Positions 8,010-17,191 are shown, numbered from the stretch's first letter. The stretch is DNA of 64,000 nt from Rhodococcoides fascians A25f (GCF_000760935.2 NZ_CP049744.1:3255501-3319500); one strand, 5' to 3'. The notes: generated from the sequence alone by a model not told the origin. Program-made: numbers and translations.

Positions 8010-10271
8010 TTACTCAGCGCTGACCTCGGCGGGTGCCTCGGGAGCGTCGGCAGGAGCAGCTGCGTTGTCGTCTTCGACGGGAACGAGGCTGATCTTGCCG
8101 CGGTTGTCGATATCGGCGATCTCGACGCGCAACTTGGATCCGACGCTCACGACGTCCTCGACCTTGTTGATGCGCTTGCCGTTACCGAGCTTCGAGATGT
8201 GCACCAGCCCGTCGCGGCCCGGAAGCAGCGAGACGAATGCACCGAAAGCCGTTGTCTTGACGACGGTTCCGAGGAATCGCTCGCCGACCTTCGGCAGCTG
8301 CGGGTTGGCGATGGCGTTGATCATGTCGATCGCAGCCTGTGCGGACGGGCCGTCCGCTGCACCGACGTAGACAGTGCCGTCATCTTCGATCGAGATGTTG
8401 GCACCGGTCTGCTCGGTGATGGAGTTGATCATCTTGCCCTTGGGCCCGATGACCTCGCCGATCTTGTCGACCGGCACCTTGATCGCGGTGACGCGAGGTG
8501 CGTACGGGCTCATCTCGTCCGGGGTGTCGATGGCCTCGGCCATGACCTCGAGGATCGTCGTGCGAGCATCCTTGGCCTGCGACAGCGCGCCGGCGAGCAC
8601 CTTGGAGGGGATGCCGTCGAGCTTGGTGTCGAGCTGCAGCGCCGTGACGAAGTCCTTGGTTCCGGCGACCTTGAAGTCCATGTCTCCGAACGCATCCTCG
8701 GCACCGAGGATATCGGTGAGGGCGACGTAACGGGTCTCGCCGTCGACCTCGTCGGACACCAGGCCCATGGCAATTCCGGCAACCGGGGCACGCAGCGGCA
8801 CACCGGCATTGAGCAGCGACAGGGTCGATGCGCAGACCGAGCCCATCGAGGTCGAGCCGTTGGAGCTCAGTGCCTCGGAGACCTGGCGGATCGCGTACGG
8901 GAACTCTGCCTGGCTGGGCAGAACCGGCAGCAGAGCGCGCTCGGCGAGCGCGCCGTGACCGATCTCGCGACGCTTCGGCGAACCGACGCGGCCGGTCTCA
9001 CCGGTGGAGTACGGCGGGAAGTTGTAATGGTGCATGTATCGCTTGGACGTCTCGGGCCCGAGCGAGTCGACCTGCTGCGCCATCTTGACCATGTCGAGGG
9101 TGGTGACGCCAAGGATCTGGGTCTCGCCGCGCTCGAAGAGAGCCGATCCGTGGGTACGCGGGATGATCGCGACCTCGGCGGACAGCGACCGGATGTCGGT
9201 GATGCCGCGACCGTCGATACGGAAGTGGTCGGTGAGGATGCGCTGGCGAACCGACTTCTTGGTCAGTGCACGGAATGCGGCACCGATCTCCTTCTCGCGG
9301 CCGGCGAAGCTGTCTCCGACCGAGGTGAGAACCTGAGCCTTGACCTCGTCGAGCTTGCTCTCGCGCTCGGCCTTGCCCGCAATGGTCAGCGCCTCGTTCA
9401 GCGGGATCTTCGCGGCGTTCTCGACGGCCTCGAAGACGTCCGACTGGTACGCCGGGAAGACCGGGTAGTCGCCGGTGGGCTTGGCGGCCTTGGACGCGAG
9501 CTCCTGCTGGGCGGTGCACAGGGCAGCGATGAAGGGCTTCGATGCCTCGAGGCCCTCGGCGACGACTGCTTCGTTGGGTGCGGTAGCGCCGCCCTCGATG
9601 AGCTCGATGACGTTCTCGGTGGCCTCGGCTTCGACCATCATGATGGCGACATCTGCGTCGGCACCGGAGCCGGAGACGATGCGGCCCGCGACAACCATGT
9701 TGAACACGGCCTTCTCGAGCTGCTCGTTGGTCGGGAAGGCGACCCACTGCTTGTCGATCAGTGCGACGCGAACGCCACCGATCGGGCCGGAGAACGGCAG
9801 GCCGGCGATCTGAGTCGAGGCCGATGCCGCGTTGATCGCGACGACGTCGTACAGATCGGCGGGGTTGAGGCTCAGGACGGTGATGACGACCTGGATCTCG
9901 TTGCGCAGTCCGTCGACGAACGTCGGACGCAGCGGCCGGTCGATCAGGCGGCAGGTGAGGATGGCGTCGGTGGACGGACGGCCCTCACGGCGGAAGAACG
10001 ATCCGGGGATCCGGCCCGCGGCGTACATGCGCTCTTCGACGTCGACCGTCAACGGGAAGAAATCGAATCCCTCACGGGGGTGCTTGCCTGCGGTCGTTGC
10101 CGACAGCAGCATGGTGTCCTCGTCGAGGTACGCGGCGACTGCGCCCGCGGCCTGCTGTGCGAGTCGTCCGGTCTCGAAACGGATGGTCCGCTTGCCGAAC
10201 GTGCCGTTGTCGATGATCGCAGTGGCTTCGTAGACGCCTTCTTCGACGTCCAAGGTTGTGGTTTCCGACAT
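8010..10271 (-). CDS. pnp: polyribonucleotide nucleotidyltransferase (PNPase)
   Basis: A 753-residue 3'-5' exoribonuclease that degrades RNA phosphorolytically and, in actinobacteria, can also add 3' tails. Domain order: RNase PH-like core 1 (about 10-240), a helical linker, core 2 (about 340-570), a KH domain with GPKG near 620, and a C-terminal S1 domain ([26 protein letters not shown] near 680; cited as a motif region). I place the start at the ATG at 10271 ([12 protein letters not shown]), where homology begins. rpsO lies upstream with a 394-base spacer containing strong hairpins, the same neighbourhood in which PNPase autoregulation occurs in other bacteria. Confidence 0.97.
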   Translation of the reverse strand: MSETTTLDVEEGVYEATAIIDNGTFGKRTIRFETGRLAQQAAGAVAAYLDEDTMLLSATTAGKHPREGFDFFPLTVDVEERMYAAGRIPGSFFRREGRPSTDAILTCRLIDRPLRPTFVDGLRNEIQVVITVLSLNPADLYDVVAINAASASTQIAGLPFSGPIGGVRVALIDKQWVAFPTNEQLEKAVFNMVVAGRIVSGSGADADVAIMMVEAEATENVIELIEGGATAPNEAVVAEGLEASKPFIAALCTAQQELASKAAKPTGDYPVFPAYQSDVFEAVENAAKIPLNEALTIAGKAERESKLDEVKAQVLTSVGDSFAGREKEIGAAFRALTKKSVRQRILTDHFRIDGRGITDIRSLSAEVAIIPRTHGSALFERGETQILGVTTLDMVKMAQQVDSLGPETSKRYMHHYNFPPYSTGETGRVGSPKRREIGHGALAERALLPVLPSQAEFPYAIRQVSEALSSNGSTSMGSVCASTLSLLNAGVPLRAPVAGIAMGLVSDEVDGETRYVALTDILGAEDAFGDMDFKVAGTKDFVTALQLDTKLDGIPSKVLAGALSQAKDARTTILEVMAEAIDTPDEMSPYAPRVTAIKVPVDKIGEVIGPKGKMINSITEQTGANISIEDDGTVYVGAADGPSAQAAIDMINAIANPQLPKVGERFLGTVVKTTAFGAFVSLLPGRDGLVHISKLGNGKRINKVEDVVSVGSKLRVEIADIDNRGKISLVPVEDDNAAAPADAPEAPAEVSAE

Positions 10272-10488
10272 GTGTTCTGTTCTCGTCCTCTCGTCTTTGC
10301 CGTGCCCGCGTGGACACACCACGAGCCCTCCTGGCTGTGGCGGCATACCTGTGCCGTCCATCTCCGAGATCTCGTCTCGGGACGCGGCTGCGCGGAGGCG
10401 GCCATCGATCGAAGCCCACCGGATCTCGTATCCGAAAGGCCACTACCGAAGACCGTCACCACGGCGTGACAGGCATACACGGCGGTGT

Positions 10489-10507
10489 GCGGATGCCGTG
10501 CATCCGC
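10489..10507 (-). other. hairpin in the pnp leader
   Basis: GCGGATGC and its exact complement are separated by three bases, giving an 8-bp stem about 220 bases upstream of the pnp start. It is a plausible RNase or PNPase target in the leader RNA; that role is inference from other bacteria. Confidence 0.5.
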
Positions 10508-10549
10508 TTTCTCGTGCTGGCGAAACTGTTCTTGCGGTACAAACACAGA

Positions 10550-10589
10550 TAGCCAACGAGGAACAGTCTAAGCACTGCCTCGTTGGCTA
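10550..10589 (-). terminator. long two-tier hairpin after rpsO (terminator or RNase processing site)
   Basis: A 12-bp perfect stem (TAGCCAACGAGG and complement) is continued above a two-base bulge by a 4-bp CAGT/ACTG stem. On the minus strand it is followed by TCTGTGTTTGT, a moderate T-rich run. It lies 76 bases after the rpsO stop. It may end most rpsO transcripts, or be cut by a double-strand-specific RNase to set pnp expression as known in E. coli and Streptomyces. Confidence 0.7.
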
Positions 10590-10665
10590 CTGCACTATTG
10601 CTGCGAGTCCGGTGTACACCGGCGCGTCGAACCGTGCATCGGTGACAACCTCGCGTCGATGCGAA

Positions 10666-10935
10666 TTATCGACGCAGACCCAGACGCTCGATGAGCGAGC
10701 GGTAGCGGGTGACGTCGACCTTGGCGATGTACTTGAGCAGACGACGACGACGTCCGACCAGCAGCAACAGGCCGCGGCGGGAGTGGTGATCGTGCTTGTG
10801 CATCTTGAGGTGCTCGGTCAAGTCGACGATGCGCTTGGTGAGCATTGCAACCTGCGCCTCGGGCGAGCCCGTGTCGGTGGGGTGCAAGCCGTACTCGCCG
10901 AGAACGGCCTTCTTCTGTTCGGTGGTCAATGCCAC
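10666..10935 (-). CDS. rpsO: 30S ribosomal protein S15
   Basis: An 89-residue protein, the standard length for S15, which binds the central domain of 16S rRNA early in 30S assembly. The signature region [32 protein letters not shown] is visible at about residues 38-69 (only its key HDHHSRRGL and RRRLL parts matter). The start MALTTEQKK is typical of actinobacterial S15. It lies between ribF upstream and pnp downstream, the conserved order ribF-rpsO-pnp. Confidence 0.98.
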   Translation of the reverse strand: MALTTEQKKAVLGEYGLHPTDTGSPEAQVAMLTKRIVDLTEHLKMHKHDHHSRRGLLLLVGRRRRLLKYIAKVDVTRYRSLIERLGLRR

Positions 10936-11058
10936 TGGTACTACTCCTGATCAATGACGTCCGCGTGAAAGGAAGCAACGCGTCCCGCCGATCGAACGCG
11001 CGGGATCGAAGCCGGTACAGCCGCCGCGGACCGCAGCGAGCACCGAGGGGACAGCCTA

Positions 11059-12027
11059 TCAGGCTGTGCTCGCCGCCAGAATGGAGCGGGCACGATCGGC
11101 GTCGCGGCCCATTTCCTCCACGAGCGCTTCCATCGAGTCGAATTTCTCCATTCCGCGCAGCCGCTCGACGAAATCGACCGCCACATGCTGCCCGTACAGG
11201 TCGGCCTCACCGTCGAGCACGAACGCCTCGACAGTCCTGGTACGACCCGAGAACGTGGGATTGGTGCCCACCGACACGGCGGCAGGATGTCGCTCCCCCG
11301 GCGTGACCGTCCCCATGATCGGACCCGGCCCGAGCACGGTGAACCATGCCGCGTAGACGCCGTCGGCGGGAATGGCCGAGTACATGGGCGGCGCGACATT
11401 GGCTGTCGGGTAACCCATTTGGCGACCTCGGCCGTCACCGTGCACAACGACACCCTCGACGCGGTGCGGTCGCCCGAGCGCGGCAGTGGCTGCAGCGACG
11501 TCACCGGCGTCCACGCACGATCTGATGTACGTCGAGGAGAACGTCACGGCGTGCTCGGCGAGCAGGTTGACTCCGTCGACTGCGAATCCGGACCGTTCGC
11601 CGATCTTGCGCAGCATCGGAACGGTACCGAGTGCCTTCTTCCCGTAGGTGAAGTTCTCGCCGACGACCACCTCGGCAACGTGCAGGCGTTCGATCAGGAT
11701 CTCGTGGACGTATCGCTCGGGGGTGAGTTTCATCAACTCGGGCGTGAACGGCATGACACAGAACACGTCGATTCCCAGTTCCTCGGCGAGTTCGGCTCGC
11801 CTCGTCAGGGTCGTCAACTGAGCAGGATGGCTCCCCGGCCGCACGACTTCCATCGGATGAGGATCGAACGTCATGAGCACGCTGGGAACGCCACGCTTCT
11901 TCGCAGCGGCCACCGCTCGGCCGATCAGTTGCGCGTGTCCGCGATGAACGCCGTCGAAGACGCCGATCGTGAGCACGCACCGACCCCAGTCGGCAGGTAC
12001 ATCGTCGAGACCTCGCCATCTCTGCAC
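11059..12027 (-). CDS. ribF: bifunctional riboflavin kinase / FMN adenylyltransferase
   Basis: A 322-residue cytosolic enzyme that turns riboflavin into FMN and then FAD. The N-terminal adenylyltransferase domain has the nucleotide-binding TIGVFDGVHRGHAQL near residues 20-34 and the STYIRS motif near 155. The C-terminal kinase domain has GDGRGRQMGYPTANV near 185-199. I chose the GTG at 12027 (VQRWRGLDDVP), as in mycobacterial RibF; the open frame extends upstream but without homology. It is divergent from the manganese transporter and upstream of rpsO. A weak 6-bp stem (ACAGCC/GGCTGT, 11051-11067) overlaps its stop codon. Confidence 0.96.
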   Translation of the reverse strand: MQRWRGLDDVPADWGRCVLTIGVFDGVHRGHAQLIGRAVAAAKKRGVPSVLMTFDPHPMEVVRPGSHPAQLTTLTRRAELAEELGIDVFCVMPFTPELMKLTPERYVHEILIERLHVAEVVVGENFTYGKKALGTVPMLRKIGERSGFAVDGVNLLAEHAVTFSSTYIRSCVDAGDVAAATAALGRPHRVEGVVVHGDGRGRQMGYPTANVAPPMYSAIPADGVYAAWFTVLGPGPIMGTVTPGERHPAAVSVGTNPTFSGRTRTVEAFVLDGEADLYGQHVAVDFVERLRGMEKFDSMEALVEEMGRDADRARSILAASTA

Positions 12028-12094
12028 ACCGCGAAGCCTACGGCCCGACGGCCGCTCGGTCACTCTCGGCCAGGCGTGTCGCAGATGGCAGGTA

Positions 12095-12123
12095 TGGACA
12101 AAAAGGTATCCCCACGGTAAATA
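12095..12123 (+). promoter_or_regulatory. predicted promoter of the manganese transporter operon
   Basis: TGGACA at 12095-12100 and TAAATA at 12118-12123 are separated by 17 bases. Transcription would begin about seven bases later, at or next to the GTG start at 12131. There is no Shine-Dalgarno sequence, so the mntA message is predicted to be leaderless. Confidence 0.5.
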
Positions 12124-12124
12124 T

Positions 12125-12138
12125 TTCGGTGTGCCTAA
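12125..12138. promoter_or_regulatory. putative DtxR/MntR-type operator at the mntA start
   Basis: TTCGGTGTGCCTAA on the plus strand (minus strand TTAGGCACACCGAA) has half-sites TTAGG and CCGAA four bases apart. A related sequence, ATTGGATTGCCTAA, lies at 14804-14817 before mntR, with 10 of 14 positions identical. The TTAGG half-site matches the DtxR-family consensus. It covers the predicted transcription start, fitting repression. Confidence 0.45.
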
Positions 12139-13093
12139 CTTTTTTCTTCGCTCGAGTGGATTTCGCACTCGACGCGTCGTCGTGAGCTGGGTGGTGGCCG
12201 GCCTCCTGGTCGTGGCGTCGACCAGCTGTGCCCGCGCCGTGGGCGACGACGATCGGGCTGCACTCGACGACGGCAGACCGCTCGTACTGACGACGTTCAC
12301 CGTCCTCGCCGACATGGCCGCGAACGTCGCCGGTGAACACCTGCGAGTGGAATCGATCACAAAACCCGGTGCGGAGATTCACGGTTACGAGCCGACTCCG
12401 GGAGACCTCCGCACTGCCGAGCAGGCCGAGCTGATCCTGGACAACGGACTCGGACTCGAATCATGGTTCGCGAAGTTCGTCGAACGTGTTCCCGCACCAC
12501 ACGCCGTGGTGAGTGCGGACGTGGAGCCGGTCTACATTCGCGACGATGCCTACGCCGGCAAGGCCAACCCGCACGCCTGGATGTCGCCGGTCGTCGCCGA
12601 GACCTACGTGCAGAACATCGCCGACGCGTTCGTCGCACTCGACCCCGCCAACACCGACGACTACCGAGCGAACGCGGTCGCGTACATCGGACAACTCCGC
12701 GAGGTCGGTACCGAACTCGATGCCGACCTCTCCGCACTGCCCGAACGTCAGCGGGCACTCGTCACCTGTGAAGGTGCCTTCGGTTATCTGGCCCGTGACT
12801 TCGTCTTGCAGGAGGCCTACCTGTGGCCGGTCAACGCCGAGCAGGAAGGAACGCCGAAGCAGGTGGTGCGCACCATCGATTTCGTTCGCGACAACGCTGT
12901 ACCAGCCGTGTTCTGCGAGTCGACCGTCTCGGACAAGGCGCAGCTGCAGGTCGCCGAGGACACCGGCGCTCGATTCGGGGGAAAGCTGTACGTCGACTCG
13001 CTGAGCGACGCGTCCGGCCCCGTACCCACATACCTGGATCTACTGCGCTACGACGCACGGTTGATCGCCGACGCACTGGTAGGAGAACAATGA
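12131..13093 (+). CDS. mntA: manganese ABC transporter, substrate-binding lipoprotein (SitA/MntA type)
   Basis: A 320-residue cluster A-I metal-binding protein. From GTG 12131 it has a basic n-region (RSSGFRTRR), a hydrophobic segment VVVSWVVAGLLVVA and then TSC, a likely but non-canonical lipobox. The mature domain carries KPGAEIHGYEPTP near residues 76-88, NPHAWMSP near 150 and ETTVSDK-like ESTVSDK near 260, giving the His, His, Glu, Asp metal ligands typical of Mn/Fe rather than Zn binders. There is no His-rich loop, again against zinc. It overlaps the ATPase gene by ATGA. The neighbouring DtxR-type regulator supports manganese, but iron cannot be excluded. Confidence 0.88.
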   Translation: MPNFFLRSSGFRTRRVVVSWVVAGLLVVASTSCARAVGDDDRAALDDGRPLVLTTFTVLADMAANVAGEHLRVESITKPGAEIHGYEPTPGDLRTAEQAELILDNGLGLESWFAKFVERVPAPHAVVSADVEPVYIRDDAYAGKANPHAWMSPVVAETYVQNIADAFVALDPANTDDYRANAVAYIGQLREVGTELDADLSALPERQRALVTCEGAFGYLARDFVLQEAYLWPVNAEQEGTPKQVVRTIDFVRDNAVPAVFCESTVSDKAQLQVAEDTGARFGGKLYVDSLSDASGPVPTYLDLLRYDARLIADALVGEQ

Positions 13094-13914
13094 CCCGGAA
13101 GACTGGGACCCAGCACGACAGGGCCCCGCACGAGAACGGAGCAGCGCTGACGGTCGACACCGTCAACGTGCGATACCGCGACGTCGTGGCTCTCGTCGAT
13201 GCCAGCCTCACGCTCGCACCAGGGCGGGTGTGCGGGTTGGTCGGCATGAACGGATCGGGCAAGTCGACGCTGTTCAAGGCCGTCATGGGCGTGGTCAAGC
13301 CCAACTCCGGCTCGATCACCGTGTTCGGCGGCGACCCCGCCCAGGCGCGCAAGGCAGGCACTGTCAGCTATGTGCCCCAGGCGGAATCGGTCGACTGGAC
13401 GTTTCCGATCAGTGTGCGGGACGTGGTGATGATGGGCCGATACGGAAAGCAGAATCTTCTCCGTACTCCTCGAGCGGCCGATCGGCGCGCCGTCGACGAG
13501 GCCCTGCAGCGCGTCGACCTCGCCGATCTCGCGAACCGACAGATCGGCCAGCTCTCGGGTGGCCAACGCAAGCGCGCGTTCGTGGCCCGCGCCATTGCCC
13601 AGGAGGCGTCGTTGCTGTTGCTCGACGAGCCCTTCGCCGGAGTGGACAAGAAGACCGAGGCAACCATTACCCGGCTGCTGCGCGAACTGGCAGCAGACGG
13701 TGCATCGGTGCTCGTGTCCACTCATGATCTGCATGCCCTGCCGGACCTGTGCGACGAGGCGATCCTGCTCCAACAGCGAGTGCTGATGCACGGCAGTCCG
13801 GTCGAGGTACTTCGCCCCGAGAACCTCGCTCTGGCATTCGGCATCGATCCGACGAAGATCGACGAGCTGGGCGCTGGCACTCCACGACCGGCCCGAACCT
13901 CGGAAGCGAGCTGA
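13090..13914 (+). CDS. mntB: manganese ABC transporter ATP-binding protein
   Basis: A 274-residue cytosolic ABC ATPase powering metal uptake. Walker A GMNGSGKST is near residues 54-62, the Q-loop in YVPQAESVDWTFP near 98, signature LSGGQRKR near 155, Walker B LLLLDEPFAGVD near 177 and the H-loop in STHDLH near 212. The Q-loop segment with VDWTFP is typical of the Mn/Zn (SitB/MntB) group. The start codon overlaps the mntA stop (ATGA), and the permease begins four bases after its own stop, so the three genes form one operon. Confidence 0.92.
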   Translation: MTRKTGTQHDRAPHENGAALTVDTVNVRYRDVVALVDASLTLAPGRVCGLVGMNGSGKSTLFKAVMGVVKPNSGSITVFGGDPAQARKAGTVSYVPQAESVDWTFPISVRDVVMMGRYGKQNLLRTPRAADRRAVDEALQRVDLADLANRQIGQLSGGQRKRAFVARAIAQEASLLLLDEPFAGVDKKTEATITRLLRELAADGASVLVSTHDLHALPDLCDEAILLQQRVLMHGSPVEVLRPENLALAFGIDPTKIDELGAGTPRPARTSEAS

Positions 13915-13917
13915 ACC

Positions 13918-14790
13918 GTGTACGTGATCGACTTTCTCGTGGACCCACTCGAGTACACCTTCATGCAACGGGCGCTCCTGGTGACCGTCACCGCTTCGAT
14001 CGTGTGCGCGGTACTGAGCTGTTGGCTCGTCCTGATCGGCTGGTCTCTGATGGGCGACGCGGTCTCGCACGCCGTTCTGCCCGGTGTCGCGTTGTCGTAT
14101 CTGCTCGGTGCACCGTTCGCGATCGGAGCGCTGTTGTTCGCTCTCATCGCGGTCGGTGCCATCGGAGTCGTCCGCAACACCACCATCGTCAAGGAGGACG
14201 CTGCGATCGGCGTCGTCTTCACCACCTTGTTCGCGCTCGGCGTCGTCCTGATCTCGAAGTTTCCCAGCCAGATCGACCTCAATCACATCCTGTTCGGCAA
14301 TCTGCTCGGCGTCTCGCAGGCCGACATGGTGCAGGTGTTCGTCCTGGGCGGAATCGCGCTGACCGTCATGATCGTCAAGCGTCGCGACTTCACGCTCTTC
14401 GCCTTCGACCGCACCCAGGCACGCGCCGTCGGAATCAATCCCACGGTGATCTCGGCCGTGATGCTGACCCTGCTGGCGCTGACCACCGTGGTTGCACTCC
14501 AGGCCGTCGGAGTGATTCTCGTCGTCGCGATGCTCATCACTCCCGGCGCGTCGGCGTACCTGCTCACGCACAGCTTCGGCCGCATGCTCGTGCTGGCACC
14601 GCTGATCTCGGTGGGGTGCGCACTGGTGGGGATCTACGCCAGCTTCTACCTCGACGTGTCCTCGGGAGGCAGCGTCGTGCTCACCCAGGGACTCGTCTTC
14701 GTGCTTGCCTACCTGCTGAGCCCATCACAGGGCATCGTCGTCCGCGCCCTGCGACAACGCCGACAGGTGCCGGCTGCTCCGGCCGGGTGA
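13918..14790 (+). CDS. mntC: manganese ABC transporter permease
   Basis: A 290-residue integral membrane protein of the ABC-3 family with about eight hydrophobic helices. The family motif GDAVSHAVLPGVALSYLLG near residues 44-62 is conserved. FALGVVLIS and the glycine-rich AVGVILVVAMLITPGASAYLLT near 195-216 are typical. It starts with GTG three bases after the ATPase stop. It completes the transporter as a homodimeric permease, because no second permease gene follows; the regulator gene comes next. Confidence 0.92.
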   Translation: MYVIDFLVDPLEYTFMQRALLVTVTASIVCAVLSCWLVLIGWSLMGDAVSHAVLPGVALSYLLGAPFAIGALLFALIAVGAIGVVRNTTIVKEDAAIGVVFTTLFALGVVLISKFPSQIDLNHILFGNLLGVSQADMVQVFVLGGIALTVMIVKRRDFTLFAFDRTQARAVGINPTVISAVMLTLLALTTVVALQAVGVILVVAMLITPGASAYLLTHSFGRMLVLAPLISVGCALVGIYASFYLDVSSGGSVVLTQGLVFVLAYLLSPSQGIVVRALRQRRQVPAAPAG

Positions 14791-14803
14791 GATGTCTTTT
14801 TCC

Positions 14804-14817
14804 ATTGGATTGCCTAA
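14804..14817. promoter_or_regulatory. putative DtxR/MntR-type operator upstream of mntR
   Basis: ATTGGATTGCCTAA lies in the short gap between mntC and the preferred mntR start, and shares 10 of 14 positions with the site at the mntA start (12125-12138). Both have CCTAA preceded by TG and a GG four bases further out. A weak -10 (TAAGCT, 14815-14820) overlaps it, eight bases before the GTG at 14828. Autoregulation is inference. Confidence 0.4.
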
Positions 14818-14827
14818 GCTCGGCGGC

Positions 14828-15544
14828 GTGGCGCAACAAAGAACCGATCCCGCACCGGCCGACGAGGGCGTCCAGCTGTCCGCGGTTGCGCAGGACTATC
14901 TCAAGGTCATCTGGACGGCCAGCGAATGGAGCGAGGACTCCGTCAGCACCAAGATGCTCTCCGAGCGCATCGGCGTCTCCGCCTCGACGGTGTCCGAGGC
15001 GATTCGCAAGCTCGCCGATCAGGGCATGGTCGACCACGCCCGCTACGGAGCCATCTCACTGACCGAGAAGGGTCGCCTGGCTGCCATCGGCATGGTGCGT
15101 CGGCACCGGCTGATCGAGACCTACCTGGTCCGCGAACTGGGGTACGGCTGGGACGAAGTGCACGACGAGGCGGAGATTCTCGAACACGCCGTCTCGGACC
15201 TGATGATGGACCGGATCGACGCCAAATTGGGCCACCCCGAACGCGATCCGCACGGAGATCCGATTCCGTCGGTCGACGGTGCGATCGAGACTCCGTCCGC
15301 GACCCGCCTGAGCGAGTACCTCGACGGACAGTCCGGCCGAGTCGCCAGAATCTCCGACTCCGATCCTGCGATGCTTCGCTACTTCGATTCGGTCGGTATC
15401 ACGCTCGACCTACCGATCACGGTGATCGAACGACGTGACTACGCCGGCACGGTTGCCATCGAACTCGCGCGGGACGACGCCACGGATTCCATCGACCTCG
15501 GCCATCGCGCCGCCGAGGCGATCTGGATGGTTCCCGCGAACTGA
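14828..15544 (+). CDS. mntR: DtxR-family metalloregulator (MntR/SirR type)
   Basis: A 238-residue metal-dependent repressor. The N-terminal winged helix (about residues 10-75) includes LSERIGVSASTVSEAIRKL. The dimerisation domain carries metal-ligand-like residues (HRLIETYLV, EILEHAVSD, the latter with E-x2-EH). A C-terminal FeoA/SH3-like domain follows, and the GHPERDPHGDPIP motif between domains is classic for DtxR/MntR proteins. I prefer GTG 14828 over the ATG at 14792, because the putative operator and -10 lie between them. It sits where sirR (Rv2788) lies in M. tuberculosis, between ribF and truB. Confidence 0.9.
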   Translation: MAQQRTDPAPADEGVQLSAVAQDYLKVIWTASEWSEDSVSTKMLSERIGVSASTVSEAIRKLADQGMVDHARYGAISLTEKGRLAAIGMVRRHRLIETYLVRELGYGWDEVHDEAEILEHAVSDLMMDRIDAKLGHPERDPHGDPIPSVDGAIETPSATRLSEYLDGQSGRVARISDSDPAMLRYFDSVGITLDLPITVIERRDYAGTVAIELARDDATDSIDLGHRAAEAIWMVPAN

Positions 15545-15557
15545 TTGCCGGGCCGGT

Positions 15558-16490
15558 TCAGTGCCCGCGCAAGGTCGCGGGCCGCACGACCATGACCGAA
15601 CTGGCGCGCTTGCCCTTCTCCTGAAGCAGAGCAATGGTGTGACCGGTCGGATCGACGGCCGCGTACACCCCATCGATTCCGATCGGATCCAGCCAGCGGC
15701 CCTGGCTCAGTGATTCCGCCTCGCCTGCATCGATCTGCCGGTGCGGAAAAGCGGTGCGTGCGGCCTCGTCGATATCGAGACTGACGGCCGGATCCTCGGC
15801 CAACTCCTCGAGTGTCCGCGCATGCTCGAGGGTGAAAGGACCGACGCGTGTGCGGCGCAGCACGGTCAGGTGACCGCCGACGCCCAGCGCCGCACCGAGA
15901 TCTCGCGCCAGCGCGCGCACGTACGTCCCCGACGTGCACTCCACCTCCACATCGAGGTCGACGAAGGTGGCTTCGTGTTCGACGACATCACGCCTGGCCG
16001 TCACATCGAATCGGGTGACACTGACTTTCCGGGCGGCAAGGGTGAACTCCTCGCCGGCTCGAGACAGCTTGTGCGCTCGCTGTCCGTCGACCTTGATGGC
16101 ACTGACACTCGCCGGCACCTGCTCGATGTCACCGGTCAACGCCGAGATCGCGGTCGCGATGTCCGAATCGGAGAGGTGCGAGGCCGAGACATCCGCCAGA
16201 ACGTCACCCTCGGCGTCGTCTGTCGTCGTACTGCGGCCGAGCCGCACCGTCGCGGTGTACGACTTGGTGGTCAGTGAGAGCAGTCCGAGCATCTTGGTCG
16301 CCCGCTCCACACCAAGCACCAGCACTCCGGTCGCCATGGGGTCGAGAGTTCCCGCGTGGCCGACCTTTCTGGTGCGCAACAATTTTCGACACGACGCCAC
16401 GACATCGTGACTCGTCACGCCCGGTCCTTTGTCGACCACCAGTAGGCCGGCACCGACGAGACCGGACGAAATCTTTTCGCGAGCACTCAC
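15558..16490 (-). CDS. truB: tRNA pseudouridine(55) synthase
   Basis: A 310-residue enzyme that isomerises U55 in the T-loop of tRNAs. The catalytic Asp is in GHAGTLDPMATGVL near residues 43-56, with YTATVRLG near 83 and the RNA-binding SGTYVRALARDLG near 190. A short C-terminal PUA-like domain (TVALLQEKGKR region) ends the protein. I chose the GTG at 16490 (VSAREKISSGL), since homology starts there. It is the third gene of the pptH-pptT-truB series, in the same order as Rv2795c-Rv2794c-Rv2793c. Confidence 0.95.
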   Translation of the reverse strand: MSAREKISSGLVGAGLLVVDKGPGVTSHDVVASCRKLLRTRKVGHAGTLDPMATGVLVLGVERATKMLGLLSLTTKSYTATVRLGRSTTTDDAEGDVLADVSASHLSDSDIATAISALTGDIEQVPASVSAIKVDGQRAHKLSRAGEEFTLAARKVSVTRFDVTARRDVVEHEATFVDLDVEVECTSGTYVRALARDLGAALGVGGHLTVLRRTRVGPFTLEHARTLEELAEDPAVSLDIDEAARTAFPHRQIDAGEAESLSQGRWLDPIGIDGVYAAVDPTGHTIALLQEKGKRASSVMVVRPATLRGH

Positions 16491-16525
16491 GAGAGAGCAT
16501 TGTGCCAGGCGCGACCAGCCGGTCG

Positions 16526-17191
16526 TCACATCACCGAGATTGCCGTCATCACCAGTCCGCCGGCCACCATCCATCGACCGTCGAACGACGTCAGAGGAGG
16601 CCCGGAGACGGTATCGCCGGGCACCAGCAGTTCGGATCTGAACGTCCCGGAGATGTCGTCACCTGAGCCGGTGCGCTCGAAGGTGATGTGCGCGTCCTCG
16701 AAACCGAGCCACCGTCCGGTCAACGGCTCCCAGGCCTTGTACGTCGCTTCCTTGGCGCAGAACAACACTCGATCCCAGTGCACGTCCTCGCGGCCCGCGG
16801 TCGCGAGCCAGTCTCGCTCTGCCTCGAGGCTCACCGCCTCCAGCACACCGTCGGGTAGAGGCCCGTGCGGCTCGGCGTCGATGCCGACCGATCGCACCTG
16901 CATCGAGTAGGCCAGTACAGCACCGCGATACCCGTCGCAGTGCGTCAAGGATCCGACCACACCCTTCGGCCACTGTGGCGCACCGGATTTGCCTCGCATG
17001 ATCGGCGCGGGCTCCACGCCCAGCTTTCCCATCGCCACTCGAGCACAGTGCCGAGCCGAGGTGAACTCACGCTTGCGCTTGTCCACAGCCTTGGCGACCA
17101 ACGGGGCTTCGAGTGGATGGGGCACCAAATCCGGTGGGTCGACGAACAGTTCGGCCGAGACCACACCGTTCGGAAGTATGGATTCGATCAC
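16526..17191 (-). CDS. pptT: 4'-phosphopantetheinyl transferase (PptT)
   Basis: A 221-residue Sfp-type enzyme that moves the phosphopantetheine arm from CoA to carrier-protein domains for mycolate and other lipid synthases, polyketide synthases and peptide synthetases. Seen: GSLTHCDGYRGAVLA near residues 79-93, the Mg-binding VGIDAEPHGPL near 101 (Asp and Glu), and FCAKEATYKAW near 146-156, the hallmark KEAxYK. The start GTG at 17191 overlaps the pptH stop by GTGA, so translation is coupled. M. tuberculosis PptT is essential. Confidence 0.96.
   Translation of the reverse strand: MIESILPNGVVSAELFVDPPDLVPHPLEAPLVAKAVDKRKREFTSARHCARVAMGKLGVEPAPIMRGKSGAPQWPKGVVGSLTHCDGYRGAVLAYSMQVRSVGIDAEPHGPLPDGVLEAVSLEAERDWLATAGREDVHWDRVLFCAKEATYKAWEPLTGRWLGFEDAHITFERTGSGDDISGTFRSELLVPGDTVSGPPLTSFDGRWMVAGGLVMTAISVM

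Larger units (their letters stand above)
10272..10665 (-). other. 394-base structured spacer between rpsO and pnp (probable pnp leader)
   Basis: I see no convincing gene here: short frames exist on both strands but lack ribosome-binding sites and family resemblance. M. tuberculosis has a lipoprotein gene (lppU) between rpsO and gpsI; nothing like it is seen here. What the stretch holds is two clear hairpins (10489-10507 and 10550-10589, listed separately). A weak purine-rich element, GAGAGGACGAG, lies upstream of the pnp ATG. Confidence 0.6.

Noticed and set aside
7683..10469. 928-codon open frame on the plus strand opposite pnp
   Set aside because: It lies entirely antisense to pnp and the peptidase. 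Its composition is that of a mirrored high-GC gene (Asp, Gly, Arg, Leu rich without domain motifs), and it has no ribosome-binding site.
14792..14827. Upstream ATG for the DtxR-type regulator
   Set aside because: Twelve extra residues without family match, and the putative operator and -10 box fall inside them; GTG 14828 is a better start.
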